This document shows positions 37,334 through 50,730 of a stretch of DNA of 64,000 nucleotides, piece by piece. The DNA comes from Paramecium sonneborni (lineage: Eukaryota > Ciliophora > Oligohymenophorea > Peniculida > Parameciidae). The stretch lies in the NCBI GenBank assembly GCA_905182985.1, contig CAJJDN010000047.1, positions 331,522-395,521 of the forward strand, given 5' to 3'. The notes below the pieces were generated by a model. That model ran no database searches. It saw nothing but the letters and a program-made list of their open reading frames with translations, and was not told the DNA's origin. The number at the start of each line of letters is the position of its first letter. Position 1 is the stretch's first letter. A program made the translations under genes and the position numbers.

Positions 37334-38252
37334 TCATCTCTTTTTATAAACACAGGGTTGTAATATCTACTTTCCTAATGATTGCCAATCCTTCAAATTT
37401 GCATCTTTGTGACCCAAAATTTATTGTACTCTTTTTTAATTCAAAGGACCATTGAATTGACAAATATCCATTATCTTTTCAAAAACAAATAATACAAAAT
37501 GACTATTATGTTCATCCTATTCATATAATTTATTAAATTACTCTTTTTTAAATTTTCATTCCCATCCCTGTAACTAAATTAACAAAATTATCTATTGTAT
37601 TCATCCTACTCTTCACTTCAGCTATTATCAAGTGTCCATTTTTCTTTAAGATTCGAAATGCCTCCCCCAAATAATCCAAATAATTTACTCCCATCAAAGA
37701 CAAAGAAAAAATAGCCACATCACAACTACAATCATCTAGAGGTAAATTAGATATATCTGTCTCTATGATATATGGTTTCAATCTAACAAAATCAAAACTT
37801 TTGACTGTTATTAGTTTACTCAATCTATTATCCTTCTCAAAATGCTCCTAAATCTCCCCTTAACCACAACCTAAATCAGAAATCACTCTAATCCAAAATT
37901 AACACTATATTTTTACAAATTTCTATTTTAAAATTATTGACTTTCTCTCAATAATTTTATAATATTCCCAACAGGACTTTCAGGCCATTTCTCTATTTAT
38001 TAAGCATATCCCGTATGATAAATTTTGAATTCTTCTGGATGTTGTTTAAAATGTTTCTATGCTTCCTCACTATTCACCGTATACATATATTCATTTAATA
38101 ATCTGAATTTCGATCCTTAATTCTTAAATTATCAAACCTTTTATGCGTTCTTCATCTTATTCCCATTTTCTCTATGCTTTCAATTCTTTCTTATTCTTTT
38201 TACTAATATTTTACTAAATCACATTCTTATTTCTTTTCACTTTACCAAACAT
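37334..38252 (-). CDS. RRP8: Ribosomal RNA-processing protein 8 (SAM methyltransferase)
   Basis: Nucleolar methyltransferase that makes m1A in large-subunit rRNA. Product 280 aa, with a short basic N-terminus (MFGKVKRNKNV) and then the RRP8 domain: SKFRLLNEYMYT, HPEEFKIYHTGYAQQIEKWP, the SAM-binding VISDLGCGQGEI, ETDISNLPLDDCSCDVAIF, SLSLMGVNYLDYL, AFRILKKNGHLIIAEVKSR and the end HNSHFVLFVFEKI. Introns of 22, 29 and 25 nt give an exact frame to TGA. All key methyltransferase positions are present. The final 30 or so residues after the domain are an extra tail. Confidence 0.92.
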
Positions 38253-38331
38253 TAAAATATAATTTCTAATTAATACAACAATTATATTTTTATCAAAAAG
38301 TTGCTGCTAAAATTTATATTATATTTCAATA

Positions 38332-39816
38332 TCAAAGATTGGTTTCATTTTTAAAATACATAAAGTATTAAAGTAATTTAGTTAAATTATATTTTTATTT
38401 TCTTGGGATTTTATCTGAAGGAATAAAACATTTTAACATTCTATACTTCTGTGGAAACTCTAATGATTATATTTTATAACATAATTCACTCTTATGTATT
38501 TGACCAAGTGAATCAAAATTGTTTATCAATTTGGTGTAGGCATTATACAATCTAGCTATAGAGGAACTAAATCTTTTTTCGGTGAATTCTACTGTGCTCT
38601 TATAAAAATATACAATTTTTTTAGTAGCCATCATTTCCAACTGTTTTAGATCACTCATTATATAAGTAATGATCACAATCTAAAACAATAATGTTAACAT
38701 AAAAAAAGTTCCAAATAATTTTAAACTTAAATAAATTGATTAATTTTAGAACCCAATCTATTTATTATAAATTTCTATATACTAATTCTAGTATTAACTT
38801 GCATCATACACCACAAATATGAAATAATTTAATTCAATCAATTTCGTTCTTAAAACTATGATATTTTTCTTATACACACTATTGTATAAATAAAATATAT
38901 TTTAATCTAATTTAATTAAAATATTCCAATCAGTTTCATTAAAACCTGTTAAGCTTTAATTATATATTTTTATTAAAACAGCAATTCCATTAGCATAAAG
39001 ATCGCTTATTACTATATTACCGTTGGCATCAACCAAATAATATTGTGATGTATTAGTTTATATTTTAGGCATCCTTGAAAAATCCAAATCCTGACCTATC
39101 AATCCATCAAACTAAACATGAGATAAATTTGTTGTTTATGAAATGAAAACTACATCAATCCATGAAACATATGGATCACTAACAATTATCTTTTTTCCTG
39201 TTCCCATTTGTGCCATATGATCTCTATACCATTATCTAGTGTGAGGGTAATAATTCTAAATTTCGTATCCTCTGTTTTAAGTAAAAAACTATTCTTCTCC
39301 TACATGCGCCATCAGAGTTATTAATTAAAGATCAAAAATTCTTAAAGTTTCAGTTAATAACGATGTTAATTTTAATATATTCTCATATTTACTAATATTT
39401 AATCCATTTGTCAAATTACAAAAAGCATAACAAAATGAAAAAAAGTATGCATATGAATCATTATATTACTTATTATTTAAGCAATCCTAAGGCATTTCAA
39501 TAAAGAAATTACTATCTATCATCTAATACAACTAATTAATCGATAAAAGCTATCTTGCACTATCTTCAAAGACATCTAAAGTTGAGGATCTTTCTAAATA
39601 ACTCAACATATTCAAATGATTCTAAGTTTCTTTATCAAATATTTCTTAAGTAATAGCCATTAATTCTTCTGTGACAATGTACATATAAATTAAATTGCTA
39701 ATTGCAAATATAATGACACTAAAAAGTGTAATAACAATATGGAAGCAATAAATCTAATTGCTGATCCTCCAATTTCTACATAAAAAGTTTCTATATATCT
39801 AATCTTTTTTAATCAT
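38332..39816 (-). CDS. Cache-type (dCache-like) membrane protein A
   Basis: Intronless, 494 aa. Residues about 20-50 form the first membrane segment (IVITLFSVIIFAISNLIYMYI). The large extracellular-type domain has dCache hallmarks (QNYYPHTRQWYRDHM, KIIVSDPYVSWIDVVFIS, FDGLIGQDLDF, YYLVDANGNIVISD). The second membrane segment (LFGTFFMLTLLFQIVIITYIM) and a short cytoplasmic tail of about 95 residues follow. No catalytic domain is attached. It is one of three related proteins in this window (with 53754-55553 and 61141-62819), sharing the N-terminal RNWRI motif with protein B. Probably a sensor or adaptor whose ligand is unknown. Confidence 0.8.
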
Positions 39817-40705
39817 AAAATTTGCTTTATAAACAAGAATTTATTTTTTTTAAACATTCAGTTTTAGAAGGGCTGAATAAAAACATAAAAAAAATTAATT
39901 ATTTGATAAGATTTTACAACTGTTCAAAAAAGTGTCTTTAAAAATAAAAATTTATAAATAAAAAATTAAAGTTTAGACTTCTGATATTATTATTTCAAAG
40001 ATACTAAATTTATGATTAAAATTATTTTCAAAAATAAAAAAAATAATGACAGAATTTGTTAGATAGACAATTAACAAATTATTTTAAAGGATGATATGTT
40101 TTAGCTTTATTTTATAACATTTTATAGATAATACTTTTGATTAAAATTATTTATAATAAATTTTCACAAAAATAAATTTTGATTTTATTTATTCCGTAGA
40201 AGAATCACTATTTCGAAATAGTTTCCTTTGAAATTTTATTCATTGAACCTAATAATTGTTATAAAAAAAGACAAATTGTTAAAATTCAGATTTGATATTC
40301 CAATTTCAGTAAAATTTTTCACCATTTATATTTGAAATTAAGGATAAATAAATTGATTTATAGAGACAATGAAAATATTTTAAGGTATCAACAATAAAAA
40401 GGACCATGCTTATGATATACTTTATGTAAAAGCAATAAATTTCTTAAATAAACATTTTCCTTAAATTTGTTATCTAAAATATTTATTTTTACAGAAAATT
40501 TTGCGATAGTGTCATATGGATTTGTTTTGACTAAATAAAATTAATTTAATCGCAAAAGAAATAATATTTAAGTATCAGAGAAAAATGAGTAATTATATAC
40601 ATAAGCTTAATTGAAGAAGAATTGTTTTCTTGAGTTCATTTCTATTATGTATAGAATGTGATTAAAAATAATAAGGTTATTATTATAAATTATTAATTCA
40701 CGAAA
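39817..40705. other. Large divergent intergenic region
   Basis: About 890 bp of AT-rich DNA between the divergent Cache protein A and CDPK genes. It is long for this genome. Only short, non-protein-like open stretches are seen; promoters for both genes are expected here. Confidence 0.5.
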
Positions 40706-42391
40706 ATGGGAAGTAGTTGTTGTAATCATCATGAAATGAATTAACCTTAGTTATAGAAAAATACTCTAATATTGACACCATTAATGAAATCTAATGATAA
40801 TTGGGATTCTTCTTAGGATGATGATGACTTAATTTTGCCAATGCAAAAATATAAAACCTTAAGTGCTGTATCAAAAATAGAACTTGATTTTTCATAAATT
40901 ACAAATCAGACGAAGATGAAAAAGACAATTTAATTACCAGGAGCTAGGAAATCAGTTAAAATAAGTTATGATAATTTCATCACAATGAAACAAGGAGAAT
41001 GGAATGAATAATATAGCATTTTAAAAAAACTAGGTTAGGGAAGTTATGGTTGTGTTTGGTTGGGTAAACATATTAAGACAGGTATTTTAAGAGCATTAAA
41101 ATAAATTAAAAAGGATTCATTATTATTTGAAGATCAATAAAGAATGTTATCGGAACTGAATATCCTTAAATCTTTAGATCATCCAAATATTGTACGAGTT
41201 TTTGAATGTTTTTAAGAAGATGAACAATATATAGTTGTTACAGAGTATTTAATTGCATTTATTAAGATATCTTCCAGGAGGAGAGTTATTCGAAAGAATA
41301 AAGAAACTTTAAATTTTTAGTGAAAGAATGGCAGCTGATTATATAAAATAAATTTTATAAGCAGTAAGTTATTGTCATGAAAAATAAATTGTCCATAGGT
41401 ATGATTAGTAATTAAATTTTAATTAGAGATTTAAAACCAGAAAACATTTTATTAAGTGGATAGGGTGAAGAAATTAAAGTAATTGATTTTGGAACTTCCC
41501 GTCATTTTACATAAAATTTTGATATGAGAAAAAGATTAGGGACTCCTTATTATATAGCTCCAGAAGTTTTGAATTAGAAATATAATGAAAAAGTAGATAT
41601 TTGGTCATGTGGAGTGATTCTTTATATTTTTTTATGTGGGTATCCTCCTTTTGCTGGAAAAACTGATAAAGAGACTTTAGCAAAAGTTCAAGCTGGAAAA
41701 TTAGTTTTTGATAGAAAGGATTGGTCTACAGTATCAAGTGATGCTATGGATTTAATTAGTAAAATGTTGAATTTAGATGTTTCTAAAAGATATTCTGCTT
41801 AGTAAGTATTAAAGCATTCATGGATTTAAAAAAATGCTAAATAAGAAATAATCTCTTTATAATTACTTAGCAATATAGAAAAGTTTTAGGTTTAAAGTAA
41901 TTTTAAGAAAGCAGTTATGACTTATATGGTGAGCTAAACTTTAAATAGTTAAGAAATTAATGAACTCAAAGCAACTTTTAATGCCCTTGATAAAAATAAT
42001 GATGGTAATTTAAGTAAACAAGAGTTGATAGCTGGATATAGAGTATTATTAAGAAGCAAAGAATAAGCTGAAGAAAAAGTGAATAAAATTTTAGATACTT
42101 TAGATTTAAATCATTCTAATCTTATTGATTATTCAGAATTTATTATGGGAGCAATGAGAGTAGAAAAATTAGTTTCAATTGAAAGAATTAAATAAGCATT
42201 TCGAATGCTCGATATTGTATTTCATAAATTTATTTTAGAATGGAGATGGATATATTTCAAAGGATGAACTTGAAGAAGCTATGGGATTTTTAGAACCTGA
42301 AATATGGGAATAATTTTTAAATGATTGTGATCTAAATAAAGATGGAAAAATATCTGAAGACGAATTTAGTAAAATTTTAACTACCTTATGA
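40706..42391 (+). CDS. Calcium-dependent protein kinase (CDPK)
   Basis: Ser/Thr kinase fused to a calmodulin-like domain; 537 aa. The N-terminus MGSSCC predicts N-myristoylation of Gly2 and palmitoylation of the cysteines, hence membrane anchoring. The kinase domain shows KLGQGSYGCVWLG, the catalytic Lys in ALKQIKKD, HRDLKPENILL, VIDFGTSRHF (Gly-Thr after DFG) and GTPYYIAPEVL. Four EF-hand loops follow: DKNNDGNLSKQE, DLNHSNLIDYSE, an NGDGYISKDE loop interrupted by an intron, and DLNKDGKISEDE. Introns of 22, 28 and 22 nt give exactly 538 codons. The stop is 34 bp from the stop of the convergent NT-C2 gene. Confidence 0.95.
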
Positions 42392-42425
42392 TAATATTTT
42401 CTAAATTATCAAACTATTATCTACT

Positions 42426-45400
42426 TCATTCTTTAATCCCTAAAGCACATTATTATAATCTATCTACCAACTTCGAACCCCCAATATCTGAAGCTGTGTT
42501 TAACATATCTCCTATTCTACATTTTAAAGTTATAATTTCCTCTTACAATTATTCAATTAGCTAATTCGAAGCTTCTTAAACTTTCTAATTCATTTGATTC
42601 TCTACAACAGATTAAGGAATTGAGAACTTCTATTTTGATATCTCAATTGCTTACTAATCTCCTTTTTATTCTAATTCCTATATTCCTCTCTTTAAGATAA
42701 TTATTTACTATTCCTATTACTTAATCTATTCACACAGTTTTTCATTTGTCGAATATATTCTTTATGTGTATTCCTAATTTTCTATTTACAATTTTTCTAG
42801 ATTATCTTTAGCACTTTCTAAAAACTTTATTAAACTTTATTGCTCTAACTCGTTTTATTAATATTATAAGATATCTGTCTCTAATTATTGTATTTTATCC
42901 TCTTTTTCTCTTATTTTTATATTATTAATTTAAGATAATGATTATAAATCTAATTTACTTTTCTCTTCTACTAACTTTATATCATCCTCCTTTTAATTTA
43001 TCTATCTCTTAAGATCATCATTTTCTTACTCATTTTTCTAACATTGTTTTTCCAATGTTTCAATTTATTTGGTTAAATTTTCCACTTAAACATTATAATT
43101 CTTGTTTATTTCATCAACCTATTGTTACCATTTAAGTTTGTTGCTTCTATTTTCTTTATCTAATTCTTACACCTTTAATTATATTTCATTTAACAGTTAA
43201 TTTTAACTTTTTAATGCCAAATTCTATTCCTAAACCCTCGATAATTGTAATTCCTTTTCTTTCAATTATTCATTCAATATTTCTTTATTATTTTCAAGTT
43301 CTTCAATCTATTTTTATAGAATTTCCTTTTCCTTTTGCCACTCATCATTTTCACTAAAAAGTTATTACTGTAATTCCTATAAATCATTTGTTAATTTATC
43401 TATAATTTATTTATTTTCTATTTCTAAATTGTTAATTGTACCATTCATTTCTTTGATCTTTTCTTTAAAGTCTATAATTTAATTTTATTACTGTTAACAC
43501 AATTCTTATTATTCTTAACCCTACTTATTTAAAAATGAATGATTTTATTTTAAATCATTTAACAAATTCTCTAATTCTTGTTTTTCTTACTTAACTGCAT
43601 AATTTTCAAGTCTGAGTTCTTCTATAATTTACTATAAATTTGAAATTTAATCTTAATTTTAATTTTATTAGAACTAATTATTTTAAAACTTTTCTTGTAG
43701 GAATATCTAATTTTCTTTGAAAGTTTTTAATTCCTCCTCCAATTATTAAATTCTTAGCTCACTCTTATCAGTTTGTTCTTATAATTCAAATTTATGGAGT
43801 TAGTTTTATTAATCTAATTTTTCTTTACATTGATCAATTTAAATTGTGATTTTTTACTCTAATTAATCTATAAGGACTTACTATTCATGTATTTACTATT
43901 TGCTTTAATTTATTGTATCTTCTTGTTCTTTAGACTGAGCTTGTACTTCAGGAATTTTTTCTTGGTACGATCTCATTTATTGCTGCAAAATATTTATTTA
44001 TTGCTCTAAAATATTTATTTACTGCTGATATTCATTCTTCTCTTATAAATATTAGTTTTCCTTTATATCTAATTGAGTTTGGAAGATTTTATTTTATTCA
44101 ACTTGATATTCATAAAGTTTTTACTCTTCCTAAATCTTAGTCAATTACTCTTCATTTGCTTTTCTATAATCTTCAATAATTTATTCATCTTCTAATAGTT
44201 TAAGACTTTAATTCCTAATTACATTCTCTTTATCATTAAGTTCATTTTACATTTGGTTTATTTTTACTTCAATACTTTTAATTTAACTTTATTTCTTTGC
44301 TTCGATTTCTTATTAATAATTTTTTAAATCCTTTAAATTCATTTGTAATTCTTAATTTGAGCTTTATAAATCATAAATTTATGTGTTTTACTTCTAAATA
44401 ATATTCTAATTAATTTAATTCTAATTTTATAATTCAGCATCTTTTTACTATAAGTCATTTATTATTTCTTCAATTTTTTTTTTTTAATATTTATTTTCCT
44501 CATCTAGATTTATTACTGATTATTTCAAATCTATAATTTCACAATTTTTAACTTATATTTATTAAATCAAACAATCTTTTTCATTTGTAAATTAGTCCTT
44601 ATGCTTTTCATTTTATAACTATATTTAAGAGTTCAGCAAATCAATTTCTGATTTAAGCTTATTAATCTAAGAATTTATTTGTGTATATAGTTTAGCTAGT
44701 ATACTTGAAATTTGTGCCTCATTATCAAAATTTTACTAATCTAAAAATTTTTAATTCAAAATTTATGTTTAATCAAAGATATCTTTTATTATTTTTTATA
44801 ATTAAGATATTTAAACTTCGTTAGAGTGAATATTTGATTTAAAGTTTGTTTCTCTAAGATTGCATTATTAAAATTGAAATTCCAAGATTTTTAATTATTC
44901 ACTTTATTATAGATTTATCTATTCTAATTAATTTTTTTCTTATTTTAGATAATCAATCTAAGATATTAATTCTTAATCCTTTTAAATCGTTTCTTAAAAA
45001 TTTTATATTTCTTATGAATGTTTCTCGATTATCTAATTAATTTTCAGTTAATTCTAATTTTATAAATTTTAATATTCTAATGATTTTTCATAAAGATCTT
45101 TTTTCATCTTTTCATTATCTAGATAAGATTCCCTGAACTTTTAGTCAAAATCCTATTGCAATGTAATTTTCATTTAAATTTCGTGCTGCTCTTAAGCTTA
45201 AATTTAGGAGTTAAGTTCTTATATCTAATATTAATATTGTAATATCTATTTTATGATTAATTATTTACTTGCTTATCTAAAATATTTTATTGATCATTGT
45301 ATTAGTTATTTTCCAATTGATATTATTAAACCTATTATTCTAATTTTTAAATAATCTCTTTATCTAACAAAGTTTAATTCTTAACTTCATCAATTTTTTT

Positions 45401-46608
45401 ATTTAATTCTAAAATTTATATATTTAATTAAGCAATATAATTTTCTTACTCTTTCATCTTTATGGATGTTTCTTAGATTTAATAATTTAAATTATTATTT
45501 AGAAGCTCTTTTTATTATTATATTTCTTAAATGTCTTTAAGTTTATCTTGTAGAGATTTATTTTTATTTTTTTCAATTGAAATTGCTTGTTACAAAGTAT
45601 TAAATTCTTCTTGTAAATTATTATGCTTTTCTAAAACCATTTTATATGACAAAGATAAATTTTAATTATCAATTTGTATCTAAGATAATTTTTTTTCATA
45701 ATTAAGAATTTATTCTTGATATTAATTATTAATAAGATTTTGATCTAATTACTATTTTTAATCTTGCCCTTGTAATAATAATTCCTATTTATTCTCTTTT
45801 TCTATTTAAGTTTCTTTATTTATTAATTAATTATTTTAATCCTTTATTTCGGCTTACAATTTTACTTATTCATTACTTTCATTATTTATTTATGATACAT
45901 TTAACTAAGTTTTAGAAATAGCTTAGCTTTATAAACTTATAGCTGGATCGATATCACTTACAATTGGAGTTTAAGATTAAATTTTTTAATTAGAATTATC
46001 AATACAAGAATTTGTAATCTATTGATTTTCAAATGATATTTTTTTAGCTGTGCTTTCGGTTAATTATTTTTCAGGAGTTAAAATTAATTGTTTTTTATCA
46101 GATGGTTATTCTACTGTGACTGTGGATGCTTAACTAATTGTATCAAAATCAATTTCTCCTAATTGTATAAATTTAATTTTTGTGAAAATTTTTGCATGTT
46201 TGTCAGGACACTTATCTAAATGAAATTACTCATGAATGTCTATTTTTGCCATTAAAAATACCATTTTTTTTTTAATTTAAGTATGTTGAGAAATCTAATT
46301 AGCATTAGCCAGCTGCTTTATTTCCTTTATCAGTAATTATTACAACAGTTAACTAAGCCTTCTTCTCCTAATAAATTCCATTCACTTAATAAATATTGGT
46401 CTATAATGACAAAGTTTCATTAATTTATGCAATACCTTTAGTGAAATCTGCTAATTATAAAGTTTCAATTTTCTAATTTCCTACACAATTAGAAAATCAA
46501 AACATTACCTCTTTTTAAAAGTACTTGCATCTTACATTGAAAATTTACATTTATTACAACCTTTTCAATATGAATATTCAATTAAAATTTAAATCCTTTA
46601 GGGTCCAT
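42426..46608 (-). CDS. NT-C2 domain plus very long coiled-coil protein
   Basis: About 1370 aa. The N-terminal roughly 140 residues form an NT-type C2 domain, as in EEIG1/EHBP1 relatives, with family-like stretches INETLSLQTNIYQVNGIYQ, QEKKAQLTVVIITD, AAGQCQLDFSTYLNQKKN and HLDKCPDKHAKIFTKIKF. After a Ser/Thr-rich linker comes more than 1000 residues of Gln/Asn/Lys/Glu-rich coiled coil. The C-terminus ends with KCRIGDMLNTASDIGGSKL. Introns of 28 and 22 nt in the N-terminal part are well supported. The total frame needs one more of length 3n+2; a candidate of 23 nt lies near 43860-43885. NT-C2 domains bind membranes or cytoskeletal partners, so a long tether or scaffold is plausible. Confidence 0.75.
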
Positions 46609-46660
46609 GTTGTTATAAATAAATATTTTTTTAAATTCTCAAATTTATAATTCATATAAC

Positions 46661-47078
46661 TCAATAATTATTGTCATCACATTCCCAGATATATTTCTTT
46701 GTAAATTAAAGTGCATAACTTAAAATAGAACTTCTACATAAATGTTCATTATCTCTGCTTGTAATTAACAGATTTGCATTTTATTTTTATCCAAATTTGA
46801 ATTATTATAACAAAACTTTTATAAATTCTACTTTTTTAAATCTACTATATAAATGATTTATATATTTATACGATGATGTGCATTAAAGTTTTTAGAATAT
46901 AAGTTAAGTTGTGTTTAGATCAACTTTCATAATAACTGTTTTTCCTAAAGAGACATTATTCAAGTTAAATTCTTCGTTGAATAAAGCATATTTTATTGCT
47001 TTTAATTTATCAATTCAATTAAACACTTAAGATTGGACAAATGGCCTTCGAAATTGATTTACATAATTTTTGGCACAT
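46661..47078 (-). CDS. Small protein of unknown function
   Basis: A 129-aa product starting MCQKLCKSISKAIC, with a protein-like middle (FNEEFNLNNVSLGKTVIMK) and ending WECDDNNY before TGA. It needs a single 28-nt intron beginning GTGT, which is less common here, but the frame is exact with it. No domain recognised. Fifty-two bases separate it from the start of the NT-C2 gene on the same strand. Confidence 0.45.
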
Positions 47079-47198
47079 TATTGCTTTAGCGTCTAAATAT
47101 AATTATCATTGAAAATTTATATTTTGAATTTTCATTCTTCGTCTAATTATTTATAATTTTATTGTTTTTAATATTAAAATAAATAAAAAATTTTTTAA

Positions 47199-47810
47199 TC
47201 AAATTCTTGTTTATTTTTTTTTGATAAAATTTCTTCTGATTTCGTTATCAACAAACATATAATGATTTCTAGTTGAAATTTAATGAGAATAAACAAAATG
47301 TTTTTCTTCTTTAATATCTTTAGTAGCAAAATCAATATATTGATTAAAATTTTTAAAGTGATGTTTCATTAAGGTCTTCCAGTTTGTATTTGTTATGTGA
47401 TTTTTTTATTCTAAATTTTCTAACAATAAAGCATACTTTGATTCCTATTCTTATAACTTATTTTTTTCTTAAGAAAAGGAATCTTTAATTTATTATAATG
47501 TTTATAAAACTCCTTCTTCCAACATAGTTATATCAGACATTAAACCATTTAGCCTGGTATTTTTAGTTTATTTTTTTACTAAAACACTTTTAGAATATTA
47601 ATTTTAGTGTTGTTATGAAAAGCTAGGAGAGCGAAATTAATTTAAATAGAATTCATGCTCTATTGGTGGTAATTTTACTTATGCTTGTATTTGATTCACA
47701 AATTCTTTAATATCCTATTTTGATTTAAAAGTAGCTGCTTACTTAGGTGTTGTTGTTAATTTTTATCTTTTATAATTAAAGCAAATTTCAGCATATGTGT
47801 CATCAAGCAT
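47199..47810 (-). CDS. Hypothetical protein, intronless
   Basis: 203 aa, no intron. Begins MLDDTYAEICFNYKRQ; contains PPIEHEFYLNQF and a helical Lys/Gln/Glu-rich second half (LEEGVLQTLQQIKDSFSQE), ending FIKKKQTRI. No membrane segment, signal peptide or known domain is visible. The frame stays open 51 codons upstream of this ATG without another ATG. Confidence 0.6.
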
Positions 47811-48238
47811 TTTTATAATTAACAATATTTTTATAACTTATTCAATTTCTCCAAATATATCAATAAAAATTTTTGAAACAAAAACTTAAAATCAAAATCA
47901 GATTTAAATTATTCATAAACTAAAATTCTCATAAATAGATATAAATTAAAGAATTATGTTCAAAAATTAAACAGATGGTAACAAACTTCAAAAAGTAAAA
48001 AATCTTTATTATGTAATTTTCATCTATATTAGCAGATGTTTGTAAATTTTACAGACTCTTGCTTGATCTTAATATATTTTTTTAAAAGTTTTGTATTTTT
48101 TAAGCATTTTTATTTATTAATAGAATTTAATAAAAATTTAACTTAAAATCATCAAATTATCTTTTCCAGAAAAAAATAAGTCAATTATATTGATTTTTTT
48201 TGTTAATCAAAATATAAACAAAATTAATTTCATTTTAA
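47811..48238. other. Intergenic, no gene seen
   Basis: About 430 bp of AT-rich spacer between two minus-strand genes; nothing recognised. Confidence 0.5.
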
Positions 48239-49595
48239 TCATTAGAAATAAGGCCATAATTTTAATTATAAATTTATTTTATTTCTAGAGGTTGTTGTGT
48301 CACTAGGTAAGGTTTTAATTCTTGTAGAATTGCATATTTAAGAGTCTTATTTTATCATATTGAACTATTTATTTATAAACTAACTCTATCTGCTATTTAA
48401 TTAAATTTATTTAGGCAAATTGTCTGATGATTTAGATTGAACTATTTATTATGCAATATTTTTAAGTTAATTAGTTTTTTTTTAAGCAATAAAATACTAA
48501 TTAAATTCATTTAAACTAGGTTGATTAATATTTGGTAATTTTGTTTTATATATATTATTATTTTTATTTTTTTTAGATTTTTCAAGCACATATTAAGCAA
48601 TTACACTATGAGATGCTTTACGAATAAATATATTATGATTTGATTCCTAATTTAATCTAGGTGTAAGGTATTATTAATGATTTTCTGAATCAATTACTTG
48701 TAATTTGTTTGTATAACTTTTTTAAAATTAAAGTCTAGAAATAGTAACAGGAGAAGATTCACAAGAAGAATCAAATTAATCCTAAAAAAATAAGATTTAA
48801 TTTAATACAAATTTCTTAGCCATCACTTCATGATATTTTAATAATTTATCTCTTGATACAAAAATACTATTTTTTGGTTCTTAAATACAAGTTCTTCTTC
48901 TTATGATGAGATGAGAATTTCTATTTCTTTAAAGCAATAAATAGATTTTTTATTCTAATTCAGGGTCTATTTTAGTGATAGGGCCTTAATATTGTTGATC
49001 ACTAATGGTTTTGGCTCTTTTATGAGTAATTTTTAGAATAGATTTTAAGGGAACACTTCTACTTCTATGATTACGAATATGTTTTTTCTAATTAGCTCTT
49101 TACATAAATTCTATATTAATCAACAATCATACTATATTGCATTTTTAATCTATTCATTTTCTTTTTTTTTAAGATTGCTGCATCCTTAGAATGTTAAAAG
49201 ATTTGAATTGATGGAGCTAAATTATTAAGTCTTTTTTATTTAGATCCAACATACTCTAATTGACTAACTCTTCTAAGAATACACTTTTTCAAAGGAATCT
49301 CAGAAATAATATTATTTGTAATTGAAGCTACTTCAATAATTTCATCTTTTTCTTATCTAGTATATAGTGTTTCTGACTAACATAACTATGAAACATTTGG
49401 AATATTTAGATTAGTTCTAAATTTGGTCTATTATCTCTATTATTGATAAGATTAAAGTAAAGAAATAGATGGTAATTCAAAAGACCGAGAATGCCAATTC
49501 TTGCAAAATTTGAATTCAGATAATTTGCATTTCTATTATAATAGTTACAGGTTAGTCTTTTGTTATCTAGTCTCCTTTAAATTGATTTTTAACAT
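48239..49595 (-). CDS. Basic hypothetical protein
   Basis: Spliced product of 435 aa, starting MLKINLKETRQQKTNLQ. It is Lys/Arg/Gln/Ser-rich, with a basic cluster near the middle (KKKKMNRLKMQYKFMQR, HIRNHRSRSVPLK) and a polar tail. No domain is recognised; the composition suggests a nucleic-acid or cytoskeleton binder, but that is only inference. Introns of 22 nt (after KMQY) and 27 nt (after VMAKKF) give an exact 436-codon frame; the 27-nt one is a multiple of three and lacks an in-frame stop, so its splicing is less certain. Confidence 0.65.
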
Positions 49596-49742
49596 TAAAT
49601 TTTATATTGTCAAAAATAGGTATAATTTTAGACTCTTCTTATAAGCTATCAAAACGATATATAATAGTCTTTGGAAGTTTTATGGTCAATAAAGTTATAT
49701 GAAATCGAATAATAATTTATAGAGAATTATTTATAATTAATT

Positions 49743-50076
49743 ATGAGTGGAATTAAAGGAATTGCAAGAGCAAATTTGAAATTAGTGGAGCTTGTATAGA
49801 GAGGTTTTTCCATTTAAGGAAAAAGTACAGAAGAATAAATGATGAACTTTCAAAGAATTATTTCAGAACATAGTAATTTGAAATTGTATTTAATTAGATA
49901 GAAAACATGATAAATAATGGCTATTTCATGACACAAGATTATATGAAATTCCAAGACCTTCTAGATATAGAGATCTTTATGAAAGAGAATTGAAAAGAAA
50001 GAAGGATAGAAGAACAATAGCCTTCTTATGTAAACATGTTATGGCTGAAAAGAATGTTAAAATACCTATGAAATGA
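49743..50076 (+). CDS. Small basic protein, possibly mitochondrial ribosomal bS21m-like
   Basis: 102 aa after removal of one 25-nt intron. It reads MSGIKGIARANLKLVELVQ and later RLYEIPRPSRYRDLYEREL followed by KRKKDRR. The YE-x-P-x-x-x-R-x-x-x-x-x-R-x-x-KRK pattern recalls the C-terminal half of bS21 proteins, but the match is weak and the assignment tentative. Confidence 0.6.
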
Positions 50077-50104
50077 GTCAATATATAAATAAAATAAATA
50101 AATA

Positions 50105-50730
50105 ATGCAATAATAGGATAGTTTATTCTTTTAAAGTTAACTCTATGTAGCTGAATTGTGTGAGCCTATAAATTTGATAGAATTCGTAACAGTTGATGTA
50201 TAAAAAAATAAAGAAAAGCAATAAAAAATATCATCAGGTCTTTAAGTTTCTGATCAAAAATAAAAAATGAAAACCTAAAATGAAAAGAGTATTAATCTGT
50301 TGAAATAATCTAGTTAGTCAATCCATCCAAATCTAATGTCACTCATAAAGAATAAATTAAAAATCATAAATAAGATTCTTCTTCTAAAGGGAAAAATTGG
50401 ATTATTAAGAAATTAAATGAAGAAAATTAATCTAAAGAAGTAATAACTTGTTTACCTAATTTACCTAAACCTTTATAAAACTAAGGAAAGTTATTTTCAA
50501 ATACAGCCTCAAAATAGATTAAATAAAGACTCAATAAATTTATTCTTGATTAGAATAAGAATCAATCAATAATTAACAATGATATTTTATCAGGATAGAA
50601 TTCTTCTTTACCTCATTTAAGTAATAATGTTCTAGAAATTATAAAAGTTAGATTAAAATCAGACTCTCCAAAATAAATGCCCATTTATGATGTTAATTTT
50701 TTTTAGAACTTTTAATAATTTTTTTCTTGA
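50105..50730 (+). CDS. Hypothetical polar protein
   Basis: 198 aa after removal of one 29-nt intron (GTATTAATC...GTTAG), with an exact frame to TGA. The start MQQQDSLFFQSQLYVAEL is followed by Lys/Gln/Ser/Asn-rich sequence that includes TCLPNLPKPLQNQ. No domain is recognised. It begins 28 bases after the preceding stop on the same strand. Confidence 0.55.

Noticed and set aside
42426..46250. AT-rich low-complexity desert
   Set aside because: In the ciliate code the minus strand is a continuous coiled coil joined to a recognisable NT-C2 domain.
47040..47110. Plus-strand ORF beginning MAFEIDLHNFWHI
   Set aside because: It is short, has no continuation, and lies antisense to the better-supported 129-aa minus-strand gene at 46661-47078.
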